From Echinicola sp. 20G (GTDB taxonomy: Bacteria; Bacteroidota; Bacteroidia; Cytophagales; Cyclobacteriaceae): a stretch of 64,000 nucleotides of DNA. The translations under genes were made by a program, and so were the position numbers. The notes under the pieces were generated by a model. That model did not search any database and was not told where the DNA came from. It saw only the letters and a list, made by a program, of their open reading frames with translations. How positions within the stretch are numbered: the stretch's first letter is position 1; each line of letters begins with the position of its first letter. Positions 17,646 to 25,359 of this stretch are shown one piece after another. Where the stretch lies: the NCBI RefSeq assembly GCF_015533855.1, contig NZ_AP024154.1, positions 65,001 through 129,000 of the forward strand, read 5' to 3'.

Positions 17646-18674
17646 TTAAAAATGCACCCAGCCTTGTGCTTTAAGCTGAACGGCCGTTTCACTTTTCGTC
17701 ACCATAAACTTACCTTCATCTGCTTTGGTCACATGACCAATAAAATGAATGTCCGGGTGTTTTTCCAACTTATGAAAATCATCTTGGCTGATCGTAAATA
17801 ACAATTCATAATCCTCCCCTCCGTTCAAAACACAAGTAATTGGATCTAAGTTAAACTCTACCGCAGTATCAAAAGTTTGCTTATCAATTGGTAATTTATC
17901 CTCATAAATCATGACCCCGACATTGGATTCTTTACAGATATGAAAAAGTTCAGAGGCAAGTCCATCTGACACATCCATCATGGCTGTGGGAACCACTTCC
18001 AACTCTTTTAGCTCATGGATGATATCCATTCTTGCGTCAGGTTTAAGTTGCCGGCCTGTCACATAAGAGTACTTATCCAACTGAGGTTTCATATTAGGGT
18101 CAGCCATAAATACCTCTTTTTCTCTCTCTAAAACCTGAAGACCGATTAAAGCTGCTCCTAGATCTCCAGTAACACAGATAATATCATTTACTTTGGCACC
18201 AGAACGGTAGACCTCCTTACCTTTTTCTACTTCTCCAATGGCAGTCACTGAAATAACCAAACCGGACCTTGAGCTAGTGGTGTCCCCTCCGATTACATCA
18301 ACATTATAATGTTCTGCTGCTGCATTTATTCCTGCATACAAAGCCTCCACTGCCTCTACTGAAAATCTATTGCTCAGGGCAATACTTACAGTTATCTGCT
18401 TGGGAATGGCATTCATGGCTGCTACATCTGAAATATTGACAGCAACTGCTTTGAAACCCAAATGATGAAGTGGCGCATAGGAAAGATCAAAATGAACCCC
18501 TTCAAGCAAAAGGTCAGTAGTGATTACCTTTACCTTATCTCCTGCATCCAATACCGCTGCATCATCACCGATTCCTTTTAAAGTTTCCTGATGTCGTATT
18601 TGTATTTTGCTATTCAACTGATCAATCAGACCAAACTCTCCCAGTTCTCCTATTTCTGTTCTCTTTTCACTCAT
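17646..18674 (-). CDS. thiL: thiamine-monophosphate kinase
   Basis: Phosphorylates thiamine monophosphate to the active cofactor thiamine diphosphate. The 342-residue PurM/AIR-synthase-like fold shows GIGDDAAVLD near residue 35, a DLLLEGVHFDL metal-binding segment, the DVIGGDTTSS loop and a C-terminal GGEDYELLFT motif. Length and motif order are normal. It is followed downstream on its strand by a hairpin terminator. The gap to the epimerase gene upstream is short (38 nt), so the two may be co-transcribed. Confidence 0.95.
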   Translation of the reverse strand: MSEKRTEIGELGEFGLIDQLNSKIQIRHQETLKGIGDDAAVLDAGDKVKVITTDLLLEGVHFDLSYAPLHHLGFKAVAVNISDVAAMNAIPKQITVSIALSNRFSVEAVEALYAGINAAAEHYNVDVIGGDTTSSRSGLVISVTAIGEVEKGKEVYRSGAKVNDIICVTGDLGAALIGLQVLEREKEVFMADPNMKPQLDKYSYVTGRQLKPDARMDIIHELKELEVVPTAMMDVSDGLASELFHICKESNVGVMIYEDKLPIDKQTFDTAVEFNLDPITCVLNGGEDYELLFTISQDDFHKLEKHPDIHFIGHVTKADEGKFMVTKSETAVQLKAQGWVHF

Positions 18675-18712
18675 GGTTTACTTTTCTTAAGCTTTTCTGT
18701 TCTTTCAAGAAT

Positions 18713-19126
18713 TTATTCTGAACTTGAATCTATGTCCTGACACAATTCCACCAAAACACCATTGGTGGAGCGAGGGTGCAAAAATACAATTAATTTATGA
18801 TCCGCACCTCTTTTTGGCACATCATTGAGCACTTCGAAACCTGCTTCTTGGAGTCTTTCCATTTCTGCATAAATATCATCAACTGCAAATGCAATATGGT
18901 GCAATCCTTCATTTCTTTTTTCGATAAACTTACGAATAGGACCTTGACCATCGCTTGACTGAAGCAGTTCTATCTTGGTTTCTCCCACTTGAAAAAAAGA
19001 GGTAACAACTTCCTCACTTTTTACCGCTTCTTCTTTATAAGATGGCGTACCAAGGAGCTTTTCAAACAATTCTGTGGATTTTTTTAGGTCTTTTACAGCT
19101 ATTCCTAAGTGCTCGATTTTTCTCAT
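18713..19126 (-). CDS. mce: methylmalonyl-CoA epimerase
   Basis: Vicinal-oxygen-chelate fold protein of 137 residues that interconverts the (R) and (S) forms of methylmalonyl-CoA. Two beta-alpha-beta-beta-beta modules are visible. Metal ligands are expected at His in the opening IEHLGIAV, Gln or Glu in TKIELLQ, His in GLHHIAFAVDD and Glu in GVLVELCQ. It links propionyl-CoA to succinyl-CoA. The carboxylase and mutase partners are not adjacent; the carboxyltransferase at 36659-38284 looks more like the methylcrotonyl-CoA type. Confidence 0.92.
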   Translation of the reverse strand: MRKIEHLGIAVKDLKKSTELFEKLLGTPSYKEEAVKSEEVVTSFFQVGETKIELLQSSDGQGPIRKFIEKRNEGLHHIAFAVDDIYAEMERLQEAGFEVLNDVPKRGADHKLIVFLHPRSTNGVLVELCQDIDSSSE

Positions 19127-19221
19127 GCGCTAAATTTGTATATTTGTATTAGGAATTATTTCTAAGTTAAGCATGTTTATAACTTAATCTAAATTCACTT
19201 GAACATTAATCTACAGAAAAT

Positions 19222-19548
19222 ATGATCATCGTTTCAGACAAAGCAAAAGAGCGGATCCTAGAATTGAAACAGGAAGAGGGCAGAAAGGACAATGAGAATA
19301 TCCGAGTATCGGTAAAAGGCGGTGGCTGCTCAGGCTTGATGTACGACTTGGGCTTTGACGAGAACATTGCCGATAGTGACAAAATATTTGAAGACAATGG
19401 AATCAAAATCCTGGTAGATAAAAAAAGCTTACTTTATTTGGCCGGTACCACCTTGGAATTCACCGATGGCCTGAACGGCAAAGGCTTTCAATTTGTCAAC
19501 CCTAATGCTTCCCGGACTTGCGGATGTGGAGAAAGCTTCGCGATCTAA
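19222..19548 (+). CDS. A-type iron-sulfur cluster carrier (IscA/SufA/ErpA family)
   Basis: 108 residues with the three conserved cysteines of the family: Cys36 in VKGGGCSG, and Cys100 and Cys102 in the C-terminal RTCGCGESF. Such proteins carry or assemble Fe-S clusters for delivery to client enzymes. It stands alone, followed by its own terminator. A second family member at 31015-31335 lacks the two C-terminal cysteines. Confidence 0.93.
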   Translation: MIIVSDKAKERILELKQEEGRKDNENIRVSVKGGGCSGLMYDLGFDENIADSDKIFEDNGIKILVDKKSLLYLAGTTLEFTDGLNGKGFQFVNPNASRTCGCGESFAI

Positions 19549-19576
19549 TAAGTAAATTGAACAAACTCATTTTATA

Positions 19577-19606
19577 AGACCGGCCTAAATAGTCGGTCTT
19601 TTTTGT
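19577..19606 (+). terminator. intrinsic terminator
   Basis: AAGACCGGC pairs with GTCGGTCTT (one G-T pair) around CTAAATA and is followed by six Ts. It closes the Fe-S carrier transcript. Confidence 0.8.
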
Positions 19607-19670
19607 TTCCTTTCTCGTTTTTTAGGGCTCATTTATTACCTTTGCCGAAAAGGAAATAAGACCCAAGTAT

Positions 19671-20765
19671 ATGGAAAATACAATCAAAAAAGTCGCGCTT
19701 AACGACAAGCACATTGAATTAGGAGGAAAAATGGTGCCTTTTGCAGGATATAATATGCCTGTCAGGTATTCCTCAGACAAAGAAGAGCACAATACTGTTA
19801 GAAATGGCGTAGGCGTTTTTGATGTTTCCCACATGGGCGAATTTATGGTTAAAGGCCCCAATGCTTTAGCCTTAATCCAAAAGGTCACTTCCAATGATGC
19901 TTCCAAGCTGGTCATTGATCAAGCACAATATTCTTGCTTTCCCAATGAAAAAGGAGGAATCGTGGATGACCTGATCGTCTACAAGATGGACGAAGAAGAA
20001 TATATGCTGGTAGTCAATGCTTCCAACATCGATAAAGATTGGGATTGGGTAAATCAACATAACACCGTTGGAGCCGAGTTGGAAAACATTTCTGATGAAA
20101 TCTCTCTATTTGCGGTTCAAGGTCCAAAAGCAACTGCAGCATTACAAAAGTTGACATCAGTGAAATTGGATGAAATCAAATTCTATCATTTCGCTATTGG
20201 TGAATTTGCAGGTAAACAAGATGTCATTATTTCTGGAACGGGATACACTGGAGCTGGTGGTTTTGAGATATATGTAAAAAATGAAGATGCCCTTGCTGTT
20301 TGGGATGCCATATTTGAAGCGGGTGCTGAATTTGACATCAAGCCTATTGGCCTTGGTGCTAGAGACACATTGAGATTGGAGATGGGGTATTGTCTTTATG
20401 GCAACGATATTGATGACACCACCTCACCTCTTGAGGCAGGTCTTGGCTGGATCACCAAATTCACCAAAGATTTTATCAACAGTGAAAATTTAAAGCAGCA
20501 AAAAGAGGAAGGTATTTCCAAAAAATTGGTAGGTTTTAAATTTAAAGACAAAGGTATTCCAAGAGCCCACTATCCAATCCTTAATGAATCAGGTGAACAA
20601 ATAGGGGAAGTTACTTCCGGAACCATGTCACCAAGTATGGGGATTGGCATTGGTTTGGGGTATGTGGATATCGCTTATGCAAAGCCTGGTACAGAAATCG
20701 CCGTTAGTGTGCGAAACAAAAACTTGGCTGCTGTAGTGGAAAAACTACCTTTACTAAAGAAATAA
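19671..20765 (+). CDS. gcvT: aminomethyltransferase (glycine cleavage system T protein)
   Basis: Tetrahydrofolate-dependent T protein that releases ammonia from the aminomethyl-lipoyl H protein and forms methylene-THF. At 364 residues it has the full-length architecture: N-terminal [22 protein letters not shown] with the conserved Asp, a [13 protein letters not shown] block, [16 protein letters not shown], and the C-terminal beta-barrel domain ending [17 protein letters not shown] -7-like TACCTTTG lies 27 nt before the ATG. gcvH and gcvP are not in this window. Confidence 0.96.
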   Translation: MENTIKKVALNDKHIELGGKMVPFAGYNMPVRYSSDKEEHNTVRNGVGVFDVSHMGEFMVKGPNALALIQKVTSNDASKLVIDQAQYSCFPNEKGGIVDDLIVYKMDEEEYMLVVNASNIDKDWDWVNQHNTVGAELENISDEISLFAVQGPKATAALQKLTSVKLDEIKFYHFAIGEFAGKQDVIISGTGYTGAGGFEIYVKNEDALAVWDAIFEAGAEFDIKPIGLGARDTLRLEMGYCLYGNDIDDTTSPLEAGLGWITKFTKDFINSENLKQQKEEGISKKLVGFKFKDKGIPRAHYPILNESGEQIGEVTSGTMSPSMGIGIGLGYVDIAYAKPGTEIAVSVRNKNLAAVVEKLPLLKK

Positions 20766-20783
20766 AAACATCATTTAAATATA

Positions 20784-20810
20784 GAGTTCCTGTGCGGTGT
20801 ACAGGAACTC
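20784..20810 (+). other. perfect 10-bp hairpin between gcvT and comB
   Basis: GAGTTCCTGT and ACAGGAACTC are exact complements around a GCGGTGT loop. No T-tract follows on the plus strand, so it is a poor terminator. It may attenuate read-through or stabilise the 3' end of the gcvT RNA. comB starts 13 nt later. Confidence 0.5.
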
Positions 20811-20822
20811 ATTGCTTTTATT

Positions 20823-21548
20823 ATGCCTAAAATCGAAGTCTGTCTAAGCCCTGAACTGGTACATCTGCACGATTTAAAAAACAAAATCGTAGTAGTTGTT
20901 GATATTTTCCGCGCCACCTCTACTATGATCACAGGATTGGCCAATAAGGTAACTTCAATTACTCCTGTAGCGGGTTTGGAAGCTTGCAGAAACATGAAAT
21001 CCCTAGGCTACATTATAGCTGGAGAAAGGAATGGCCAAACTGCAGAAGGCTTCGAACTGGGAAACTCTCCACTAAGCTACCTGAACAATGCTTATGCCGG
21101 AAAGAAGATTGCCGTTACTACCACCAACGGAACACTGACTATTGAGAAATCAAAAAAAGATGCCGCTGAAGTTTTGATAGGGGCATTCTTAAATTTGCAG
21201 GCTACAGCAGATTACCTTGTTCAGCAGGGCAAAGATGTGGTGATCCACTGTGCCGGATGGAAGGGAATGTTCAACTTGGAAGATTCTTTGTATGCTGGAG
21301 CTTTGGTAAGTGTTTTGGCCAATGAGTTTGACTTCGATTGTGATGGCGCCATTGGAATGAAAGCCCTTTATGAACAAAACCAAGGGAACCTTAAAAGCTT
21401 TCTAGGTCAGGCTTCCCACGCCAAAAGATTGCAAAACCACAATATTGAAGCGGACATTGACTTCTGCCTGACTCTGGACAAATACAACTTCGTCGGAAAA
21501 CTCGAAGGAGAGGAATTAGTAAAAGTAGTGCTTAATAAAGTAGGGTAG
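20823..21548 (+). CDS. comB: 2-phosphosulfolactate phosphatase family protein (ComB-like)
   Basis: 241 residues. The start VCLSPELVHLHDLKNKIVVVVDIFRATSTMITGLANK, IAGERNG and GNSPLSY blocks, and TTNGTLTIEKSK are characteristic of the ComB family. In methanogens this enzyme dephosphorylates phosphosulfolactate on the way to coenzyme M. Bacteria with ComB homologues do not usually make coenzyme M, so here it may act in sulfolactate metabolism or on another phosphate ester. No other comA/comC-like gene is adjacent. Confidence 0.85.
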   Translation: MPKIEVCLSPELVHLHDLKNKIVVVVDIFRATSTMITGLANKVTSITPVAGLEACRNMKSLGYIIAGERNGQTAEGFELGNSPLSYLNNAYAGKKIAVTTTNGTLTIEKSKKDAAEVLIGAFLNLQATADYLVQQGKDVVIHCAGWKGMFNLEDSLYAGALVSVLANEFDFDCDGAIGMKALYEQNQGNLKSFLGQASHAKRLQNHNIEADIDFCLTLDKYNFVGKLEGEELVKVVLNKVG

Positions 21549-21560
21549 CAACCTATTTTT

Positions 21561-21590
21561 ACCACAAAGAACACAGAGGTCACAAAGAAA
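21561..21590 (+). repeat. GxxExxY-associated repeat, copy 1
   Basis: A purine-rich ACCACAAAGAACACAGAGGT-type sequence. Its imperfect inverted copies lie on the other side of the decayed GxxExxY gene (21947-21976 and 21982-22009). Together they bracket the relic. Confidence 0.65.
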
Positions 21591-21607
21591 CAATTTGATT
21601 CTATTGA

Positions 21608-21931
21608 TCATTTATCACTCTCTTTATTCCATTCTTTAAAAGTAACACATTAAAATTCATCAAAAGTCCCAATTAATAATACTCTAATTTAAGATAGGTT
21701 AATGTTTGGGCTAAATGAATATCATTTAGAGTTTCTACGCTTTTTAACCCTAGCAATAACCTTATTTTCGACCAGCAAACCCAGTCTATAACTGCACTCA
21801 ATCTTTACCACTTCAAAAACCAGAGGCAACCCCACCTCTTTTTCCACTAACATTCCTGTACTTTTTAATTTATAAAAAATACACTCTTAATAGACATGCT
21901 CTAATAAACCCTTTCCTTCATCCTTCTTCAA
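21608..21931 (-). pseudogene. decayed GxxExxY-family gene
   Basis: Reading the minus strand and repairing three lesions gives a protein that follows the GxxExxY family. It carries the name motif GLLEHVY (21890-21910), then ECIFYKLKSTGMLVEKE, a block ending YRLGLLVENKVIA, SVETLNDIHLAQTLTYLKLE and LGLLMNFNVLLFKEWN. Lesions: a stop (TAA, 21887-21889) directly after the motif, an extra A in a run of five at 21741-21745 that shifts the frame, and a second stop at 21673-21675. The N-terminal part before the motif is missing and replaced by repeat sequence. The biochemical function of this family is not established. The gene is clearly dead. Confidence 0.85.
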
Positions 21932-21946
21932 CTAAACCTCTGAGCC

Positions 21947-21976
21947 CTTTGTAACCTCTCTGTGTCCTCCGCGGTT
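21947..21976 (-). repeat. GxxExxY-associated repeat, copy 2 (inverted)
   Basis: On the minus strand this reads AACCGCGGAGGACACAGAGA followed by GGTTACAAAG, an imperfect match to copy 1 at 21561-21590 in the opposite orientation. It sits where the relic's missing N-terminal coding part would be. Confidence 0.6.
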
Positions 21977-21981
21977 AATAT

Positions 21982-22009
21982 CCTTTGTTCTCCTTGTCCT
22001 TTGCGGTTT
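21982..22009 (-). repeat. GxxExxY-associated repeat, copy 3 (inverted)
   Basis: On the minus strand this reads AAACCGCAAAGGACAAGGAG then AACAAAGG, a more diverged relative of copies 1 and 2. It abuts the -33 element of the bioF promoter. Confidence 0.5.
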
Positions 22010-22014
22010 ATTCT

Positions 22015-22044
22015 TTGCAATTCGGTCAATAGGATTTACCTTTG
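22015..22044 (+). promoter_or_regulatory. bioF promoter, Bacteroidota -33/-7 type
   Basis: TTG at 22015-22017, a 19-nt spacer and TACCTTTG at 22037-22044 match TTG-N19/21-TAnnTTTG. The ATG at 22051 is only 6 nt downstream, so the transcript should be leaderless or nearly so. Confidence 0.7.
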
Positions 22045-22050
22045 TGCTCC

Positions 22051-23172
22051 ATGGAAAAGCACCACCAATTTATCCAGTCCAAATTGGAGCAAGCGGCCTC
22101 TTCCAATAGATTGAGGACGCTTAAAAAAACCTCCCCTGACAAAGTGGATTTCTTTTCCAACGATTACCTTGGTTACTCCACAAAAGGACTGCTTAACCAA
22201 GCAATACCCCAAACTTCACCTCCACAATGGAGCGGAGCTACTGGCTCAAGATTAATCAGCGGAAACCATCCAGAGATAGAACTTTTGGAGCAGGATTTTG
22301 CTAATTTTATGGACAGCCCGGCAGCGCTACTTTATAATTCCGGCTATATGGCCAATGTGGGCCTGCTTTCTGCATTGGGAGATAAGGACAGCTGTTTTGT
22401 CTTTGATGAACATGTCCATGCCAGTATTAAGGAAGGGATGCGTCTGAGCTTCGGGCAAAAAACATCATTCAAGCACAATGACCTTGATGATTTAGAAAGA
22501 AAACTCAAGCAGCAATCTAGCAATAACAAAAGGCTATTGGTGCTCACAGAAGGATTGTTTTCCATGCACGGAGATATCCCTGATATCAAAGAAATGCTTG
22601 CTCTTTGCCAAAAGTACCAAGCAGCCTTGATCATTGACGAAGCTCATTCCCTTGGAACCTTGGGACAGAATAAAAAAGGAATTTCAGCTTCATTCCACAA
22701 TCATCCTAATCTTTTTGCCAGGGTTATTACCTTTGGCAAAGCTGCCGGAGGACATGGAGCAATGGTATTGGGGTCTAACAAACTCAGGGATTTCCTGATT
22801 AACTTTAGTAGGGCATTTATTTATACCACTGCACCATCTATCGACCAGGTAAACAGCATTAAGGCTGCTTTAGACCTCTTTAAAAAGAAAAGCAATTTCG
22901 ACCAACTGGATCAGACCATCGAGACCTATTTGGACATGGTCAAAGAATTACCTGACAACTTTTCCCGAAACCCAAGTCCAATCCAGTATTGGCAATGTGC
23001 TGATATCCCCAGACTAAAGGGGAAAGTAAAATTATTACAACAATCAGGTGTGAATTGCTATGCTATTCTTTCTCCCACAGTAAAATCTGGAGAGGAAAGA
23101 ATTCGACTGGTGCTACACTCATTTAACACAAAAAAAGAAATACAAGAGCTTATCAGCTTGTTGAATAAATAA
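22051..23172 (+). CDS. bioF: 8-amino-7-oxononanoate synthase-like PLP enzyme
   Basis: Alpha-oxoamine synthase of 373 residues. In biotin synthesis it condenses pimeloyl-thioester with alanine to KAPA. Seen: NDYLGYS near the N-terminus, the GATGSRLISGNHPEIELLE block, a LYNSGYMANVG region, the DEAHSLGTLG block with the PLP-binding Asp/His, and the lysine motif TFGKAAGGHGAM. I chose the ATG at 22051 since the only earlier in-frame start is a TTG lying inside the promoter -7 element. bioD follows after one base, which supports the biotin assignment over other oxoamine synthases. Confidence 0.9.
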   Translation: MEKHHQFIQSKLEQAASSNRLRTLKKTSPDKVDFFSNDYLGYSTKGLLNQAIPQTSPPQWSGATGSRLISGNHPEIELLEQDFANFMDSPAALLYNSGYMANVGLLSALGDKDSCFVFDEHVHASIKEGMRLSFGQKTSFKHNDLDDLERKLKQQSSNNKRLLVLTEGLFSMHGDIPDIKEMLALCQKYQAALIIDEAHSLGTLGQNKKGISASFHNHPNLFARVITFGKAAGGHGAMVLGSNKLRDFLINFSRAFIYTTAPSIDQVNSIKAALDLFKKKSNFDQLDQTIETYLDMVKELPDNFSRNPSPIQYWQCADIPRLKGKVKLLQQSGVNCYAILSPTVKSGEERIRLVLHSFNTKKEIQELISLLNK

Positions 23173-23173
23173 A

Positions 23174-23770
23174 ATGAACAATAAGGTATTTGTTACGGGA
23201 ATAGGAACAGGAATAGGCAAAACAGTTTGTTCAGCTGCCCTGTGCAAGACATTTGGACATGCTTACTGGAAACCAGTACAATGTGGTGATTTGGACCAAT
23301 CTGATACTATTTTTATTTCTAAACATTCGCTAGGAACCCATATTCATCAGGAAGCTTACAGGTTAAAAACACCTCAATCTCCACACTTGGCTGCAAAACT
23401 GGAGGGTATTGAAGTTTCTCTTCCTGAATCGCTTATCCCAAGGAACTCAGAAAAACTCTGCGTAGAAGGAGCTGGAGGCCTAATGGTTCCTTTCAATGAG
23501 AGCCAAACCTATCTGGATTTTCTTTTGGAATCAAAACTACATCCTGTAATTGTCATTAGGCATTATTTGGGCAGCATCAACCATAGTTTACTGACACTGC
23601 AGGCATTGGCCTCGGCAGGAATTAAGGATTTCACCATAATCTGGAACGGTGAAGAAAATGCTTCTTCAGAAAGTGCTATTTTGAAGCGCTTCTCACCTAT
23701 CGAGCAATATAGGATGGAGGAATGGGACATGGAGAAAAATGAATTGCCGCATCTTAAACAAATCGGCTGA
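23174..23770 (+). CDS. bioD: dethiobiotin synthase
   Basis: ATP-dependent carboxylase that closes the ureido ring of dethiobiotin from DAPA and CO2. The P-loop is FVTGIGTGIGKTVCSAALC at the N-terminus, followed by YWKPVQCGD and VEGAGGLMVPFNE, the family's conserved blocks. At 198 residues it is slightly short but complete. It is packed between bioF (1-nt gap) and the ketoacyl synthase-like gene (1-nt gap). bioA and bioB are not in this cluster and must lie elsewhere. Confidence 0.93.
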   Translation: MNNKVFVTGIGTGIGKTVCSAALCKTFGHAYWKPVQCGDLDQSDTIFISKHSLGTHIHQEAYRLKTPQSPHLAAKLEGIEVSLPESLIPRNSEKLCVEGAGGLMVPFNESQTYLDFLLESKLHPVIVIRHYLGSINHSLLTLQALASAGIKDFTIIWNGEENASSESAILKRFSPIEQYRMEEWDMEKNELPHLKQIG

Positions 23771-23771
23771 G

Positions 23772-24932
23772 ATGAATTATAGTGAAGAGATGAGATCGGA
23801 GAAGAATAAAATTGGCATCACTAAAGCCATGGCTATAAACCCTTTGGGGCTATATGAATCCACAGAAGACCAAAGATACACTACGAAGGAACATTCTTTT
23901 GACCAAAACACGAATGGAGATTGGAAAGCAAGTGTTTCTACCAGCTTGTGGAATAAAATAAACGGATATATCCAAGACCTAGGTCACAAACCAGAACGTT
24001 TTCCAGAGGAAGCCAAATTACTTTCTTATCTGATCCACAAAATGGATTTACAGCCTTCGGAAGGTCAAATGATCAATGCGGCCACTTCAAGAGGAAGCAT
24101 TGATTTCCTATCCAGAATGCAGCAAGAAAACCCAAACCTGCCTGTTTGGACCTCTCCTCATTCTACCTTAGGTTTTGCCAGCAGTTGGCCCAGCTTACTG
24201 CATGAATCGGATAGTTCCCTTTTCTTTCAATCTTCCACTTGCAGTAGCTTTGGACTGACTTTACAAAATGCCTTTGCCTGGCTGAATAGTGGTATGGCGG
24301 ATAGTTTTATCGCATCAGCTGTGGAATGCCCCACAGGTCAATTGACCATAGACCAAATGAAGGCGATTCGAATTTATGCCAATGGAGCAAACAATAACTA
24401 CCCTTGCAGGTCCATGGATTTTGAAAAGGAACAAAATACCATGGTACTAGGTGAAGGGGCTTATGCTTTCGAACTAAAGAAAAACAATAACAATGTACTC
24501 GCCTACTTGGATGGAGTGGGATCTGCTGTAGAAAAAATCCACCATTCCACTGAATTATCCTCCCAAGGAAATTGCATAGTAACTGCAGCAAAAAGAGCCT
24601 TTAATACTGAATCAGTCCCAAAGATAGATTTAATAATCGGACACTTCCCCGGCACCAAACTGGGAGATATAGCTGAAAAAAATGCTTACCAAACCGTCTT
24701 TGGTGATAAAGTTCCTTATACTATTTCCAACAAGTGGAAGATTGGGCACTCACTAGGCTCCAGCTTAGCGGCCAATTTAGATCTAGCCATTTCCATCTTG
24801 CAAAATCAGGAACTTCCAACATTACCAGATTACATCAAAAATGAAGTTGATCCGCCTAAATCGATCAATAAAATCCTGATCACAGCATTAGGGTTTGGGG
24901 GACAAGCTATCTGCGCGGTGGTTGGAAAATAG
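23772..24932 (+). CDS. divergent beta-ketoacyl-ACP synthase-like protein of the biotin operon
   Basis: 386 residues with thiolase-fold condensing-enzyme features: a nucleophile-type Cys157 in QSSTCSSFGLTL, His291 in IIGHFPGTKLGD where FabF-type enzymes have HGTGT, and Lys323/His326 in KWKIGHSLGSS, equal to the usual GHxxGA block. The complete Cys-His-His set suggests it is catalytic, but the second motif is unusual. It sits 1 nt after bioD, so I infer a role in making the pimeloyl moiety or another acyl precursor for biotin. I start at the ATG at 23772; an in-frame ATG at 23739 would overlap bioD. Confidence 0.78.
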   Translation: MNYSEEMRSEKNKIGITKAMAINPLGLYESTEDQRYTTKEHSFDQNTNGDWKASVSTSLWNKINGYIQDLGHKPERFPEEAKLLSYLIHKMDLQPSEGQMINAATSRGSIDFLSRMQQENPNLPVWTSPHSTLGFASSWPSLLHESDSSLFFQSSTCSSFGLTLQNAFAWLNSGMADSFIASAVECPTGQLTIDQMKAIRIYANGANNNYPCRSMDFEKEQNTMVLGEGAYAFELKKNNNNVLAYLDGVGSAVEKIHHSTELSSQGNCIVTAAKRAFNTESVPKIDLIIGHFPGTKLGDIAEKNAYQTVFGDKVPYTISNKWKIGHSLGSSLAANLDLAISILQNQELPTLPDYIKNEVDPPKSINKILITALGFGGQAICAVVGK

Positions 24933-24938
24933 ATTTAA

Positions 24939-24990
24939 GACAATAGAAAGTAGACATGAGACAAAAACCTCATATCTACTATCTATTGTC
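24939..24990. repeat. long imperfect inverted repeat between convergent genes
   Basis: Two 22-nt arms (24939-24960 and 24969-24990; left arm begins GACAATAGAAAG) match at 20 positions around an 8-nt loop. It has no strong T-tract. It may be a small palindromic repeat element that also limits read-through between the biotin operon and the mazG-like gene. Confidence 0.6.
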
Positions 24991-25023
24991 TCAAGACTAC
25001 ATACTCAATACTCTCGACTATTT

Positions 25024-25350
25024 TCACTTCAGCTTATCATTGTTTTTGTGCCGATCAATATCCCGGATATTTTTCTTCTCAAAATTTTTCTCCAAGGCCT
25101 TGGTAAGGTCAACACCTGTTTGATTGGCCAAGCAGATCAACACCCATAGCACATCTGCCATTTCATCTCCTAGGTCCTTGCCCTTGTCACTTTCCTTAAA
25201 GGACTGTTCACCATATTTCCTGGCCATGATCCGCGCCAACTCTCCCACTTCTTCCGTCAAGATGGTCATATTGGTCAGTTCATTGAAATACCTTACCCCA
25301 ACCGTCTTGATCCAATGATCTACCTTTTCTTGTGCTTCTTCTATTGTCAT
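25024..25350 (-). CDS. MazG-like nucleotide pyrophosphohydrolase
   Basis: 108 residues, all-alpha NTP-PPase fold. The metal-binding signature is present as EEVGEL in the first helix pair and LGDEMADVLWVL in the second (ExxE and ExxD type). These small proteins hydrolyse (d)NTPs to monophosphates for pool sanitation. Length matches the single-domain MazG-like family and not full MazG. It is the last gene of a dtd / ABC / mazG-like operon with a 9-nt gap. Confidence 0.88.
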   Translation of the reverse strand: MTIEEAQEKVDHWIKTVGVRYFNELTNMTILTEEVGELARIMARKYGEQSFKESDKGKDLGDEMADVLWVLICLANQTGVDLTKALEKNFEKKNIRDIDRHKNNDKLK

Positions 25351-25359
25351 TTTATTTCA

